DNA of 64,000 nucleotides from Thermohalobaculum sp039805905 (lineage in GTDB: Bacteria; Pseudomonadota; Alphaproteobacteria; Rhodobacterales; Rhodobacteraceae), in NCBI GenBank assembly GCA_039805905.1, contig JBDIVM010000007.1:1-64000 (forward strand). The letters run 5' to 3'. This document shows, piece after piece, positions 31,972 to 40,355 of this stretch. Under the pieces are notes generated by a model, which worked only from the letters and a program-made list of their open reading frames with translations, searched no databases and had not been told where the DNA came from. The translations under genes were made by a program, and so were the position numbers. Position 1 is the stretch's first letter; the number at the start of each line of letters is the position of its first letter.

Positions 31972-32934
31972 ATGTCCAGACGCAAAATCGCCCTGATCGG
32001 CAGCGGCCAGATCGGCGGCACGCTCGCGCATCTGGTCGGGCTGAAGGAGCTCGGCGACGTCGTGATGTTCGACATCGTCGAAGGCGTGCCCCAGGGCAAG
32101 TCGCTGGACATCGCCCAGTCGGGGCCGGTCGACGGCTTCGACGCCAGCTTCGCCGGCGCCAACGACTATGCCGCCATCGCCGGGGCCGATGTCTGCATCG
32201 TCACCGCCGGCGTGCCGCGCAAGCCGGGCATGAGCCGCGACGACCTGCTGGGCATCAACCTGAAAGTGATGAAGGCCGTGGGCGAGGGCATCAAGGCTCA
32301 TGCGCCCGATGCCTTCGTGATCTGCATCACCAATCCGCTCGACGCCATGGTCTGGGCTCTGCAGAAGTTTTCCGGCCTGCCGAAGCGCAAGATCGTCGGC
32401 ATGGCAGGGGTGCTCGATTCGGCGCGCTTCCGCCATTTCCTCGCCGAGGAGTTCAATGTCTCGGTGAAGGATGTCAGCGCCTTCGTGCTCGGCGGGCACG
32501 GCGACACCATGGTGCCGCTGACCCGCTATTCGACCGTTGCCGGCATCCCGCTGCCCGATCTCGTCAAGATGGGCTGGTCCGACCAGGAGCGGATCGATGC
32601 GATCGTCCAGCGCACCCGCGACGGCGGCGCCGAGATCGTCGGGCTGCTCAAGACCGGCTCGGCCTTCTATGCCCCGGCGGCCTCGGCCATCGCCATGGCC
32701 GAAAGCTACCTCAAGGACCAGCGCCGCGTGCTGCCCTGTGCTGCCTGGGTCGAGAGCGCCTACGGGCTGAAGGGCGTCTATGTCGGGGTTCCAGTCGTCA
32801 TCGGAGCCAACGGCATCGAGAAGGTGATCGAGATCAGCCTCAACAGGGACGAGAAGGCGATGCTCGACAAGTCGGTCTCGGCGGTGCAGGGCCTGGTCGA
32901 CGCCTGCAAGGCCATCGACCCCGGCCTCGCCTGA
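31972..32934 (+). CDS. mdh: Malate dehydrogenase
   Basis: A 320-residue NAD-dependent malate dehydrogenase of the LDH-like type common in alphaproteobacteria. GSGQIGGTLAHL is the Rossmann motif; GVPRKPGMSRDDLL carries the substrate-binding Arg loop, NPLDAMVW follows, and GGHGDTMVPL holds the catalytic His. ATG 31972 has a good GGGGAGAG ribosome binding site at 31960-31967; the GTG immediately before it is not needed. It oxidises malate to oxaloacetate in the TCA cycle and heads the mdh-suc-lpd cluster. A terminator-like hairpin follows. Confidence 0.95.
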   Translation: MSRRKIALIGSGQIGGTLAHLVGLKELGDVVMFDIVEGVPQGKSLDIAQSGPVDGFDASFAGANDYAAIAGADVCIVTAGVPRKPGMSRDDLLGINLKVMKAVGEGIKAHAPDAFVICITNPLDAMVWALQKFSGLPKRKIVGMAGVLDSARFRHFLAEEFNVSVKDVSAFVLGGHGDTMVPLTRYSTVAGIPLPDLVKMGWSDQERIDAIVQRTRDGGAEIVGLLKTGSAFYAPAASAIAMAESYLKDQRRVLPCAAWVESAYGLKGVYVGVPVVIGANGIEKVIEISLNRDEKAMLDKSVSAVQGLVDACKAIDPGLA

Positions 32935-32962
32935 GCCGCCGCCGGTTCCCGGTTTCCCGAAG

Positions 32963-32994
32963 AGGGGCGCCGCCGCGGTCGCCCCTTCCGTTTT
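32963..32994 (+). terminator. Rho-independent terminator candidate after mdh
   Basis: AGGGGCG (32963-32969) pairs with CGCCCCT (32980-32986) around a 10-base loop, followed by TCCG and TTTT (32991-32994). It lies 28 bp after the mdh stop and would separate mdh from the sucCD operon, at least in part. Confidence 0.55.
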
Positions 32995-33014
32995 GCCGCC
33001 AGGTTTGCTAGCAT

Positions 33015-33031
33015 TGGTATGCCACATACCA
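33015..33031. promoter_or_regulatory. Perfect palindrome, operator candidate upstream of sucC
   Basis: TGGTATG-CCA-CATACCA is a 7 bp perfect inverted repeat with a 3 bp spacer, in the 290 bp gap between mdh and sucC. TGGT..ACCA arms are typical of GntR/FadR-type repressor sites, but no such regulator is encoded in the window. It is 194 bp ahead of the sucC start, right after the mdh terminator, a fitting place for the sucC promoter. Confidence 0.5.
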
Positions 33032-33224
33032 GGCCCAGGCCTCGGCACAGGCCCTGACGAGCGGGCATCTGCGTCGCCTTCGCAGTTGCAGCATATCCGG
33101 TGGCGCGATAAACGGGTGCCGAGCGGAGGGCGACGCCGGGGAGGGCCAGCCCGTTCCGCGAGGTGCCGGAAATCAGAAGCGGCGACCGGATGGCGCGCTG
33201 CGCTTCGGGGAGGATGACAGGCCC

Positions 33225-34424
33225 ATGAACATTCACGAGTACCAGGCGAAGCAGATCCTCAAGGCATATGGCGCCCCGGTTTCCCGCGGCGTCCCGGTGC
33301 TCGATGTGGCCGAGGCGCGCGCTGCCGCCAACCAGTTCGCTGGGCCGGTCTGGGTGGTCAAGGCCCAGATTCATGCCGGCGGCCGCGGCAAGGGCCGCTT
33401 CAAGGAGGCCGAGGCCGGCGATAAGGGCGGCGTGCGGGTCGCGCGCTCGCCGGACGAAGCGGTCGAGAACGCCCGCCAGATGCTGGGCCGGACCCTCGTG
33501 ACCCACCAGACCGGACCCGCCGGCAAGCAGGTGAACCGCCTCTACATCGAGGAAGGTGCTGCGATCGCGCGCGAACTCTACCTCTCGCTGCTCGTGGATC
33601 GCGAAACCTCGCGCATCGCCTTCGTCGCCTCGACCGAGGGCGGCATGAACATCGAGGAGGTCGCCCACGAGACGCCGGAGAAGATCGTCAGCTTCTCGGT
33701 CGATCCCGCGACCGGCATCCAGCCCTTCCACGGCCGCAAGGTCGCCTTCGCGCTCGGCCTCGAGGGCAACGCGGTCAAGCAGTGCGTGCAGCTGATCAAC
33801 ACGCTCTACAGGGTCTTCACCGAGAAGGACTGCTCGCTGGTCGAGATCAACCCGCTGATTGTGACCGAGGAGGGCAACCTCGTCTGCCTCGACTGCAAGA
33901 TGAACTTCGACTCGAACGCGCTCTACCGCCACAAGGACGTCGTGGAGTTGAGGGACGAGACCGAGGAGGACCCGAAGGAGCTCGCGGCGTCGAAGTACGA
34001 CCTCAACTACATCGCCCTCGACGGCGAGATCGGCTGCATGGTCAACGGCGCCGGGCTGGCGATGGCGACCATGGACATCATCAAGCTCTACGGCTCGGAG
34101 CCCGCCAACTTCCTCGACGTGGGCGGCGGCGCCACCAAGGAGAAGGTGACCGAGGCCTTCAAGATCATCACCTCGGACCCCAAGGTGAAGGGCATCCTCG
34201 TCAACATCTTCGGCGGCATCATGCGCTGCGACGTGATCGCCGAGGGCGTGGTCGCCGCGGTGAAGGAGGTCGGGCTCAAGGTGCCGCTGGTGGTGCGCCT
34301 CGAGGGCACCAACGTGGAACTTGGCAAGCAGATCATCAACGAGAGCGGCCTGAACGTCATCGCGGCGGACAATCTGGCGGACGCAGCGGACAAGATCGTG
34401 AAGGCGGTGCGGCGCGGTTCTTGA
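33225..34424 (+). CDS. sucC: Succinyl-CoA synthetase (ADP-forming) beta subunit
   Basis: A 399-residue ATP-grasp subunit. MNIHEYQAKQILKAYG at the start, AQIHAGGRGKG (ATP-grasp), EINPLIVTEEG and NIFGGIMRCDVIAEG are the SucC hallmarks. With SucD it makes succinate and ATP from succinyl-CoA. GGGGAGGA (33207-33214) is the ribosome binding site. Unlike the usual case, sucD does not follow directly: a VapBC toxin-antitoxin module lies between them. The -35 box of the vapBC promoter overlaps the sucC stop. Confidence 0.95.
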   Translation: MNIHEYQAKQILKAYGAPVSRGVPVLDVAEARAAANQFAGPVWVVKAQIHAGGRGKGRFKEAEAGDKGGVRVARSPDEAVENARQMLGRTLVTHQTGPAGKQVNRLYIEEGAAIARELYLSLLVDRETSRIAFVASTEGGMNIEEVAHETPEKIVSFSVDPATGIQPFHGRKVAFALGLEGNAVKQCVQLINTLYRVFTEKDCSLVEINPLIVTEEGNLVCLDCKMNFDSNALYRHKDVVELRDETEEDPKELAASKYDLNYIALDGEIGCMVNGAGLAMATMDIIKLYGSEPANFLDVGGGATKEKVTEAFKIITSDPKVKGILVNIFGGIMRCDVIAEGVVAAVKEVGLKVPLVVRLEGTNVELGKQIINESGLNVIAADNLADAADKIVKAVRRGS

Positions 34425-34449
34425 GCCTCCACGCAGTTACACATATACT
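34421..34449 (+). promoter_or_regulatory. vapBC promoter overlapping the sucC stop codon
   Basis: TTGAGC (34421-34426) and TATACT (34444-34449) are spaced by exactly 17 bp, a near-consensus housekeeping promoter. The -35 box overlaps the sucC TGA (34422-34424). It is 22 bp upstream of the antitoxin start and could also drive sucD. Confidence 0.65.
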
Positions 34450-34456
34450 GTGTGAC
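34436..34456. promoter_or_regulatory. Inverted-repeat operator over the vapBC -10 box
   Basis: GTTACACA (34436-34443) and TGTGTGAC (34449-34456) are inverted repeats with one mismatch in eight, separated by TATAC. The repeat centres on the -10 box, the expected site for repression by the antitoxin dimer or the VapBC complex. Confidence 0.6.
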
Positions 34457-34470
34457 CATCGGAGGGTACC

Positions 34471-34704
34471 ATGAAGAACATCACCCTTGCCGTCGAGGAA
34501 GGCGTGCTCGAAGCCGCGCGGGTCTATGCCGCCGAGCACAAGACCACGGTGAACGCGATGGTCCGGAACTACCTGAGCGGGCTGGTGCAGCAGAAGGAAC
34601 GCGGCCGCCGGGCGATGGCGGAGTTGCGCAAGCTGAGCGAGACGACCGAGGCCCGGCTGGGCAAGGACTATCGCTTCGATCGCGAGAGCCTCTATGACGG
34701 TTGA
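34471..34704 (+). CDS. Ribbon-helix-helix antitoxin of a VapBC-type module
   Basis: A 77-residue protein. The first 40 residues (MKNITLAVEEGVLEAARVYA, then TVNAMVRNYLSGL) fit the ribbon-helix-helix DNA-binding fold; the charged tail would wrap and block the toxin. A GGAGGG ribosome binding site precedes ATG 34471. It overlaps the toxin gene by 11 bp. It likely represses its own promoter by binding the palindrome at 34436-34456. Codon usage and GC resemble the neighbours, so the insertion is not recent or came from a similar genome. Confidence 0.85.
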   Translation: MKNITLAVEEGVLEAARVYAAEHKTTVNAMVRNYLSGLVQQKERGRRAMAELRKLSETTEARLGKDYRFDRESLYDG

Positions 34705-35113
34705 GGCATTCGTCGATACCAACGTGCTGGTCTATGCGGCGGTCGGCCGCGAGGACGCGCCGTCGAAATATGCCCGCGCATGGGAGATCATCAGTCCCGG
34801 CGATTATGGAATCTCGGCTCAGGTGCTCGGCGAGTTCTTCGTGGACGTGGTCCGCAAGTCGGCAGTGCCGCTCAGCATCCGCGAAGCCTCTTCCTGGATC
34901 GAGAAGCTCAGAGATGTGACCGTCGTCCCCGTGGATCACGATCTCGTCGCCGGTGCAATCACCCAATGTCATCGGTATGGGATCAGCTACCGCGACGGCA
35001 CCATCGTCGCCGCCGCCGAGCGGCTGGGCGCGAGCATCCTCTACACCGAAGACCTCAGCGACGGGCAGCGCTACGGTTCAGTGACCGTCGTCAACCCGTT
35101 CAAGGAAAGTTGA
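34694..35113 (+). CDS. PIN-domain toxin (VapC family)
   Basis: A 139-residue PIN-domain ribonuclease. The four acidic residues that bind Mg2+ are visible: D8 in FVDTNVLVY, E47 in QVLGEFF, D101 in SYRDGTIVAA and D120 in LYTEDLSDG, so the toxin looks active. VapC toxins cut tRNA or rRNA and stop growth when the antitoxin is lost. The gene overlaps the antitoxin gene by 11 bp and ends only 25 bp before sucD, placing a toxin inside an essential metabolic operon. Confidence 0.9.
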   Translation: MTVEAFVDTNVLVYAAVGREDAPSKYARAWEIISPGDYGISAQVLGEFFVDVVRKSAVPLSIREASSWIEKLRDVTVVPVDHDLVAGAITQCHRYGISYRDGTIVAAAERLGASILYTEDLSDGQRYGSVTVVNPFKES

Positions 35114-35138
35114 ACCCGGCGCGCCTAGGGAGAGAATC

Positions 35139-36023
35139 ATGGCCGTACTCGTCAACGAAAACACGAGGGTTATCTGCCAGGGCTTCACCGGAGCGCAGGG
35201 CACCTTCCATTCCGAGCAGGCGATCGCCTACGGGACGCAGATGGTCGGAGGCGTGACGCCGGGCAAGGGCGGCTCCGAGCATCTCGGCCTGCCGGTGTTC
35301 GACACCGTCGCCGCGGCCCGCCAGGCGACCGGCGCGAATGCGAGCGCGATCTATGTCCCGCCGGCCTTCGCGGCGGACGCGATCCTCGAGGCGATCGACG
35401 CCGGGGTGGAGCTGGTCGTCTGCATCACCGAGGGCATCCCGGTGCTCGACATGATGAAGGTGAAGCGGGCGCTGGATGGGTCCGGGAGCAGGCTGATCGG
35501 CCCGAACTGCCCCGGCATCATCACCCCCGACGCCTGCAAGATCGGCATCATGCCCGGCCACATCCACCGGCGCGGCAATGTGGGGATTGTTTCGCGCTCG
35601 GGCACGCTTACCTATGAGGCTGTCGCCCAGACCACCGCTGCGGGCCTCGGCCAGTCCACCTGCATCGGCATCGGCGGCGACCCGATCAAGGGAACCGAGT
35701 TCATCGATTGTCTGGAACTGTTCCTCGGCGACGACGAGACCAGGTCGATCATCATGATCGGCGAGATCGGCGGTTCGGCCGAGGAGGACGCGGCGCAGTT
35801 CCTCGCCGGCGAGGCGAAGAAGGGCCGCAGGAAGCCGGTCGCCGGCTTCATCGCGGGGCGCACGGCCCCTCCGGGCCGGCGCATGGGCCATGCGGGCGCG
35901 ATCATCTCCGGCGGCAAGGGCGGCGCCGAGGACAAGATCGAGGCGATGAAATCGGCCGGAATCGTCGTCGCCGACAGCCCGGCGAGCCTCGGTGAGGCTT
36001 TGCTTAAGGCGATCGGTGGGTAA
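35139..36023 (+). CDS. sucD: Succinyl-CoA synthetase (ADP-forming) alpha subunit
   Basis: A 294-residue subunit. GFTGAQGTFHSEQAIAYG is the CoA-binding Rossmann start; H251 in RRMGHAGAII is the phosphohistidine; GPNCPGIITP is also conserved. With SucC it performs substrate-level phosphorylation. It has its own GGGAGAG ribosome binding site (35127-35133) 25 bp after the VapC-type gene, and must be read from the sucC promoter or the vapBC promoter. Because SucCD work as equal partners, the module between the genes may unbalance or tune their expression. Confidence 0.95.
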   Translation: MAVLVNENTRVICQGFTGAQGTFHSEQAIAYGTQMVGGVTPGKGGSEHLGLPVFDTVAAARQATGANASAIYVPPAFAADAILEAIDAGVELVVCITEGIPVLDMMKVKRALDGSGSRLIGPNCPGIITPDACKIGIMPGHIHRRGNVGIVSRSGTLTYEAVAQTTAAGLGQSTCIGIGGDPIKGTEFIDCLELFLGDDETRSIIMIGEIGGSAEEDAAQFLAGEAKKGRRKPVAGFIAGRTAPPGRRMGHAGAIISGGKGGAEDKIEAMKSAGIVVADSPASLGEALLKAIGG

Positions 36024-36034
36024 TACTGCGCCGG

Positions 36035-36053
36035 GCGGCCCCTGACGGGCCGC
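36035..36053 (+). repeat. Stem-loop after sucD
   Basis: GCGGCCC and GGGCCGC form a 7 bp perfect stem around CTGAC, 11 bp after the sucD stop. No T tract follows. It may stabilise the sucD 3' end or reduce read-through to sucA. Confidence 0.4.
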
Positions 36054-36096
36054 GCGGGTCATCCCGGGGCAACCAGCGCTCCGCCACCAGGGAACC

Positions 36097-36114
36097 GGGG
36101 GTCGCAAGGCCCCC
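36097..36114 (+). promoter_or_regulatory. sucA leader hairpin with GNRA-type loop
   Basis: GGGGGTC-GCAA-GGCCCCC can form a 7 bp stem (one G-T pair) capped by a GCAA tetraloop, ending 9 bases before the sucA ATG. No Shine-Dalgarno lies between it and the ATG; the closest, AGGGAA at 36089-36094, is just 5' of the stem. Folding would bring it near the start codon. Confidence 0.45.
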
Positions 36115-36123
36115 AGTTGCACA

Positions 36124-39069
36124 ATGAACGACCAGAGCCCGAACGGACCTCTTCGAGCTTCCTCCTTCCTCCAGGGCCACAACGCCCAGTATGTCGAACA
36201 GCTCTATGCCCGCTGGTCGGGCGACCCCGGTGCGGTCGACCCGAGCTGGGCGGCCTGGTTCGCGACGCTCGGCGACGATCCGGCAGAGGTGGCAGCCGAA
36301 GCCGGCGGCGCACCCTGGGCGCGTCAGGACTGGCCGCCGGCGGTCAACGGCGAGGTGGTCGCCGCGCTCGACGGCAACTGGGACGCGGTGCCGGGCGCGA
36401 AGAAGATCGCCGGGCAGATCAGGTCGAGGGCCGAGCCGAAGGGCGGCATCTCCGAGGCCGACCTCCGGACCGCCGTGCTCGATTCGATCCGGGCCATCAT
36501 GTACATCCGCTCGTTCCGCTCGCGGGGCCATCTCGGCGCCGATCTCGACCCGCTGCAGCTCACCGGCCGCGCGCACCATCCCGAGTTCGACCCGAAGTTC
36601 TTCGGCTTCAAGGAAGCGGACCTCGACCGGCCGATCTTCATCGACAACGTGCTCGGCCTCGAATACGCGACCATGCGCGAGATCGAGGTGCTGCTGAAGC
36701 GCACCTACCAGGGCACCTTCGCGCTGCAGTTCATGCACCTGCAGGATCCCGAGCCGAAATCCTGGCTGCAGCAGAGGATCGAGGGCTACGGAAAGGAGAT
36801 ACAGTTCACCAAGCGCGGTCGAAAGGCGATCCTGAACAAGATGATCGAGGCCGAGGGATTCGAGAAGTTCCTGCACGTCAAGTACACCGGCACCAAGCGT
36901 TTCGGTCTCGATGGCGGCGAGGCGCTGATCCCGGCGATGGAGCAGATCATCAAGCGCGGCGGCGCCATGGGGGCGAAGGAGATCGTCGTCGGCATGCCGC
37001 ATCGCGGCCGGCTGAACGTTCTCGCCAACGTGATGAACAAGCCCTACCGGGCGATCTTCAACGAGTTCCAGGGCGGCAGCTTCAAGCCTGAGGACGTCGA
37101 CGGCTCGGGTGACGTGAAGTACCATCTCGGCGCCTCGTCCGACCGCGAGTTCGACGGCAACAAGGTGCATCTCAGCCTGACCGCCAACCCCTCGCATCTC
37201 GAGGCGGTGAACCCGGTGGTGATCGGCAAGGTGCGCGCGAAGCAGGAGAGCTATGGCGACGACCGAACTGCGGTGATCCCGGTGCTGCTGCACGGCGACG
37301 CGGCCTTCACCGGCCAGGGTGTGGTGGCGGAGTGCTTCGGCCTTTCCGGCCTGAAGGGTTACCGGACCGGCGGCACCATCCACATCGTCGTCAACAACCA
37401 GATCGGCTTCACCACGGCGCCGCACTACTCGCGGTCCTCGCCCTATCCGACCGACATTGCCAAGATGGTCGACTGCCCGATCTTCCATGTGAACGGCGAC
37501 GACCCCGAGGCGGTGGTGCACGCCGCCAAGGTGGCGACCGAGTTCCGCCAGCTGTTCCAGCGCGACGTGGTGATCGACATCTTCTGCTACCGCCGCTTCG
37601 GGCACAACGAGGGTGACGAGCCGATGTTCACCCAGCCCCTGATGTACAAGGCGATCCGCAAGCAGAAGACCACGCTGCAGCTTTATTCCGAGCGGCTGAT
37701 CGAGGACGGGCTGATCGCCGCAGGCGAGGTCGAGGAGGCGAAGGCCGCCTTCCAGGCGCGTCTGAACGACGAGTTCGAGGCGGGCAGGGACTACCGCCCA
37801 AACAAGGCCGACTGGCTCGACGGCCGGTGGTCGGGGTTCGAGACCTCGGAGGGGGAATACCAGCGCGGCCAGACCGCCGTGCCGATGGACACGCTGAAAC
37901 GGGTCGGGCTTGCGATCACCGGCCTGCCGGAGACGCTCAATGCCCACCGCACCCTCCAGCGCATCTACGAGCAGCGGCGCGAGATGATCGAGACCGGTGC
38001 CGGAATCGACTGGGCGACTGCCGAGGCGCTGGCCTTCGGCACGCTGCTGAACGAGGGCTACCGGGTGCGTCTCTCGGGTCAGGACTGCACGCGCGGGACC
38101 TTCAGCCAGCGCCATTCGGCGGTCACCGACCAGCAGAGCGAGGAGCGCTACTATCCGCTCAACCATGTGCGCGAGGGCCAGCCGGCCTTCGAGGTGATCG
38201 ACTCGATGCTCTCGGAATATGCGGTTCTGGGATACGAATACGGCTTCAGCCTCGCCGAGCCCAACGCATTGACCCTGTGGGAGGCACAGTTCGGCGACTT
38301 CGCCAATGGTGCCCAGATCATGATCGACCAGTTCATCTCGTCGGGCGAGCGCAAGTGGCTGCGCATGTCCGGGCTCGTGCTGCTTCTGCCGCATGGCTAC
38401 GAGGGGCAGGGCCCCGAGCACAGCTCGGCCCGGATCGAGCGCTTCCTCCAGCTTTCAGCCGAGGACAACTGGATCGTCGCCAACTGCACCACACCGGCGA
38501 ACTACTTCCATGCCCTGCGCCGCCAGCTGCATCGCAGCTTCCGCAAGCCGCTGGTCGTGTTCACGCCGAAGTCGCTGCTGCGGCACAGGCGGTGCGTCTC
38601 GACGCTGGCCGAGATGGCCGAGGGGTCGAGTTTCCACCGGGTGCTGTGGGACGATGCCGAGATGGGCAGCTCCGACCTCAAGCTTGCCCCCGATGATGGC
38701 ATCAGGCGGGTCGTGATCTGCTCCGGCAAGGTCTATTACGACCTGCTCGAGGCCCGCGATGCGGCCGGGCTCGACGATATCTACCTGATGCGGCTCGAGC
38801 AGTTCTATCCGTTCCCGGCGCTGAGCCTGACCCGCGAGCTGGCCCGGTTCAGCAATGCGGACGTGGTCTGGTGCCAGGAGGAGCCGAAGAACCAGGGCGG
38901 CTGGTTCTTCGTCGAGCCGAACATCGAATGGGTGCTGGGCCGGATCGGTGCGAAGGCAGGCCGGGCGATCTATGCCGGGCGGGCTGCCTCGGCCTCGCCG
39001 GCGACCGGGCTCGCCTCGCGGCACAAGGCTGAGCAGCAGGCGCTGGTCGAAGCCGCGCTGACGCTCTGA
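36124..39069 (+). CDS. sucA: 2-oxoglutarate dehydrogenase E1 component
   Basis: A 981-residue thiamine-diphosphate enzyme, full length for E1o. The start NDQSPNGPLRASSFLQGHNAQ is the conserved peripheral-subunit-binding N-terminus of alphaproteobacterial SucA. MPHRGRLNVLANV, HLGASSDREFDG, GDAAFTGQGVVAECFGLS (cofactor pocket) and RRFGHNEGDEP follow, and KPLVVFTPKSLLRH is near the C-terminus. It decarboxylates 2-oxoglutarate and passes the succinyl group to SucB lipoate. It is 22 bp ahead of sucB. Confidence 0.96.
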   Translation: MNDQSPNGPLRASSFLQGHNAQYVEQLYARWSGDPGAVDPSWAAWFATLGDDPAEVAAEAGGAPWARQDWPPAVNGEVVAALDGNWDAVPGAKKIAGQIRSRAEPKGGISEADLRTAVLDSIRAIMYIRSFRSRGHLGADLDPLQLTGRAHHPEFDPKFFGFKEADLDRPIFIDNVLGLEYATMREIEVLLKRTYQGTFALQFMHLQDPEPKSWLQQRIEGYGKEIQFTKRGRKAILNKMIEAEGFEKFLHVKYTGTKRFGLDGGEALIPAMEQIIKRGGAMGAKEIVVGMPHRGRLNVLANVMNKPYRAIFNEFQGGSFKPEDVDGSGDVKYHLGASSDREFDGNKVHLSLTANPSHLEAVNPVVIGKVRAKQESYGDDRTAVIPVLLHGDAAFTGQGVVAECFGLSGLKGYRTGGTIHIVVNNQIGFTTAPHYSRSSPYPTDIAKMVDCPIFHVNGDDPEAVVHAAKVATEFRQLFQRDVVIDIFCYRRFGHNEGDEPMFTQPLMYKAIRKQKTTLQLYSERLIEDGLIAAGEVEEAKAAFQARLNDEFEAGRDYRPNKADWLDGRWSGFETSEGEYQRGQTAVPMDTLKRVGLAITGLPETLNAHRTLQRIYEQRREMIETGAGIDWATAEALAFGTLLNEGYRVRLSGQDCTRGTFSQRHSAVTDQQSEERYYPLNHVREGQPAFEVIDSMLSEYAVLGYEYGFSLAEPNALTLWEAQFGDFANGAQIMIDQFISSGERKWLRMSGLVLLLPHGYEGQGPEHSSARIERFLQLSAEDNWIVANCTTPANYFHALRRQLHRSFRKPLVVFTPKSLLRHRRCVSTLAEMAEGSSFHRVLWDDAEMGSSDLKLAPDDGIRRVVICSGKVYYDLLEARDAAGLDDIYLMRLEQFYPFPALSLTRELARFSNADVVWCQEEPKNQGGWFFVEPNIEWVLGRIGAKAGRAIYAGRAASASPATGLASRHKAEQQALVEAALTL

Positions 39070-39091
39070 TCTGAGGGGAAAGGACCGAGGG

Positions 39092-40339
39092 ATGTCGATC
39101 GAAGTCAGGGTGCCCGCGCTGGGCGAATCGGTCACCGAGGCCACCGTCGCGAACTGGTTCAAGCAGCCGGGCGAGGCGGTCGCGGTCGACGAGATGCTCT
39201 GCGAGCTCGAGACCGACAAGGTCACCGTCGAGGTCCCGGCGCCGGCGGCGGGCGTGATGGGCGAGCATGTCGCCAAGGCGGGCGACACGGTCGGTGTGAA
39301 CGCGCTGCTCGCGACGATCGCGGAGGGCGCCGCGGCAGTGCCCGCGAAGGCGGCTGCCAGGGGTGCCGCGACGGCGGAGGCCCCGGCCGCGCCGCCTGCC
39401 GCCGCGCCGGGCAAGCGGAAGAAGGATGCCGAGGATGCGCCCTCGGCGAAGAAGGCGATGGCCGAGGCCGGTCTCGCCGCCGGCGAGGTCGCCGGCACTG
39501 GCCGCGACGGCCGGGTGATGAAGGAGGACGTGCAGAAGGCCGTGGCCTCCGGCGCGGCCGCGCGTACACCCGGGCCGGCTCCGGCCCCCCCCCCGGTGCC
39601 CGCCCCTCCGGCGCACCCCGCCGCTCCGGCGGCCGATGCCGGGCGCGAGAAGCGGGTGCGCATGACGCGGCTTCGCCAGACCATCGCCCGGCGGCTCAAG
39701 GACGCACAGAACACCGCCGCGATCCTGACCACCTACAACGAGGTGGACATGGGCGCGATCATGGCGTTGCGTGCCGAGTTCAAGGATCTGTTCGAGAAGA
39801 AGCACGGGGTGAAGCTCGGCTTCATGTCGTTCTTCGTGAAGGCCTGCTGCCATGCGCTGCGGGAAGTGCCCTCGGTCAATGCCGAGATCGACGGCACCGA
39901 CATCGTCTACAAGGACTACTGCCATGTGGGTGTGGCGGTCGGCACCCCGCAGGGGCTGGTGGTGCCCGTGCTGCGCGATGCCGACGCGTTGAGCTTTGCC
40001 GGGATCGAGCAGGCCATCGCCGAGCTGGGGCTGCGCGCCCGCGACGGCAAGCTGACGATGGAGGACATGCAGGGCGGCACCTTCACCATCTCGAACGGCG
40101 GCGTCTACGGCTCGCTGATGTCGGCGCCGATCCTGAACCCGCCGCAGTCGGCGATCCTGGGCATGCACAAGATCCAGGACCGCCCGGTGGTGGCGGGCGG
40201 CCAGATCGTGGCGCGGCCGATGATGTATCTGGCGCTCAGCTACGACCACCGCATCATCGACGGCAAGGAAGCGGTGACCTTCCTCGTGCGGGTGAAGGAA
40301 TCGCTGGAGGATCCGCGGCGGCTGCTGATGGATCTGTGA
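39092..40339 (+). CDS. sucB: Dihydrolipoyl succinyltransferase (E2 of 2-oxoglutarate dehydrogenase)
   Basis: A 415-residue E2. Order: one lipoyl domain (residues 1-78) with the lipoylated Lys in ELETDKVTVEV, a mobile Ala/Pro linker, an E1/E3-binding domain (KKAMAEAGLAAGEVAGTGRDG), a second Pro/Ala-rich linker, and the catalytic domain with GGTFTISNGGVYGS and LALSYDHRIIDGKEA (catalytic His in DHR). It transfers the succinyl group to CoA. A run of ten C bases (39585-39594) lies in the second linker, a possible slippage site. The end lies 16 bp before the next gene. Confidence 0.95.
   Translation: MSIEVRVPALGESVTEATVANWFKQPGEAVAVDEMLCELETDKVTVEVPAPAAGVMGEHVAKAGDTVGVNALLATIAEGAAAVPAKAAARGAATAEAPAAPPAAAPGKRKKDAEDAPSAKKAMAEAGLAAGEVAGTGRDGRVMKEDVQKAVASGAAARTPGPAPAPPPVPAPPAHPAAPAADAGREKRVRMTRLRQTIARRLKDAQNTAAILTTYNEVDMGAIMALRAEFKDLFEKKHGVKLGFMSFFVKACCHALREVPSVNAEIDGTDIVYKDYCHVGVAVGTPQGLVVPVLRDADALSFAGIEQAIAELGLRARDGKLTMEDMQGGTFTISNGGVYGSLMSAPILNPPQSAILGMHKIQDRPVVAGGQIVARPMMYLALSYDHRIIDGKEAVTFLVRVKESLEDPRRLLMDL
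39585..39594 (+). repeat. C10 homopolymer inside sucB
   Basis: Ten consecutive C bases encode prolines in the second linker of the E2 protein. Homopolymers of this length can slip during replication or be misread in sequencing. Confidence 0.9.
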
Positions 40340-40355
40340 CGGCCCGTTGCGGTCG

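Noticed and set aside
36004..38421. Open frame of 805 codons antisense to sucA
   Set aside because: It mirrors the sucA codon bias and has no recognisable domain.
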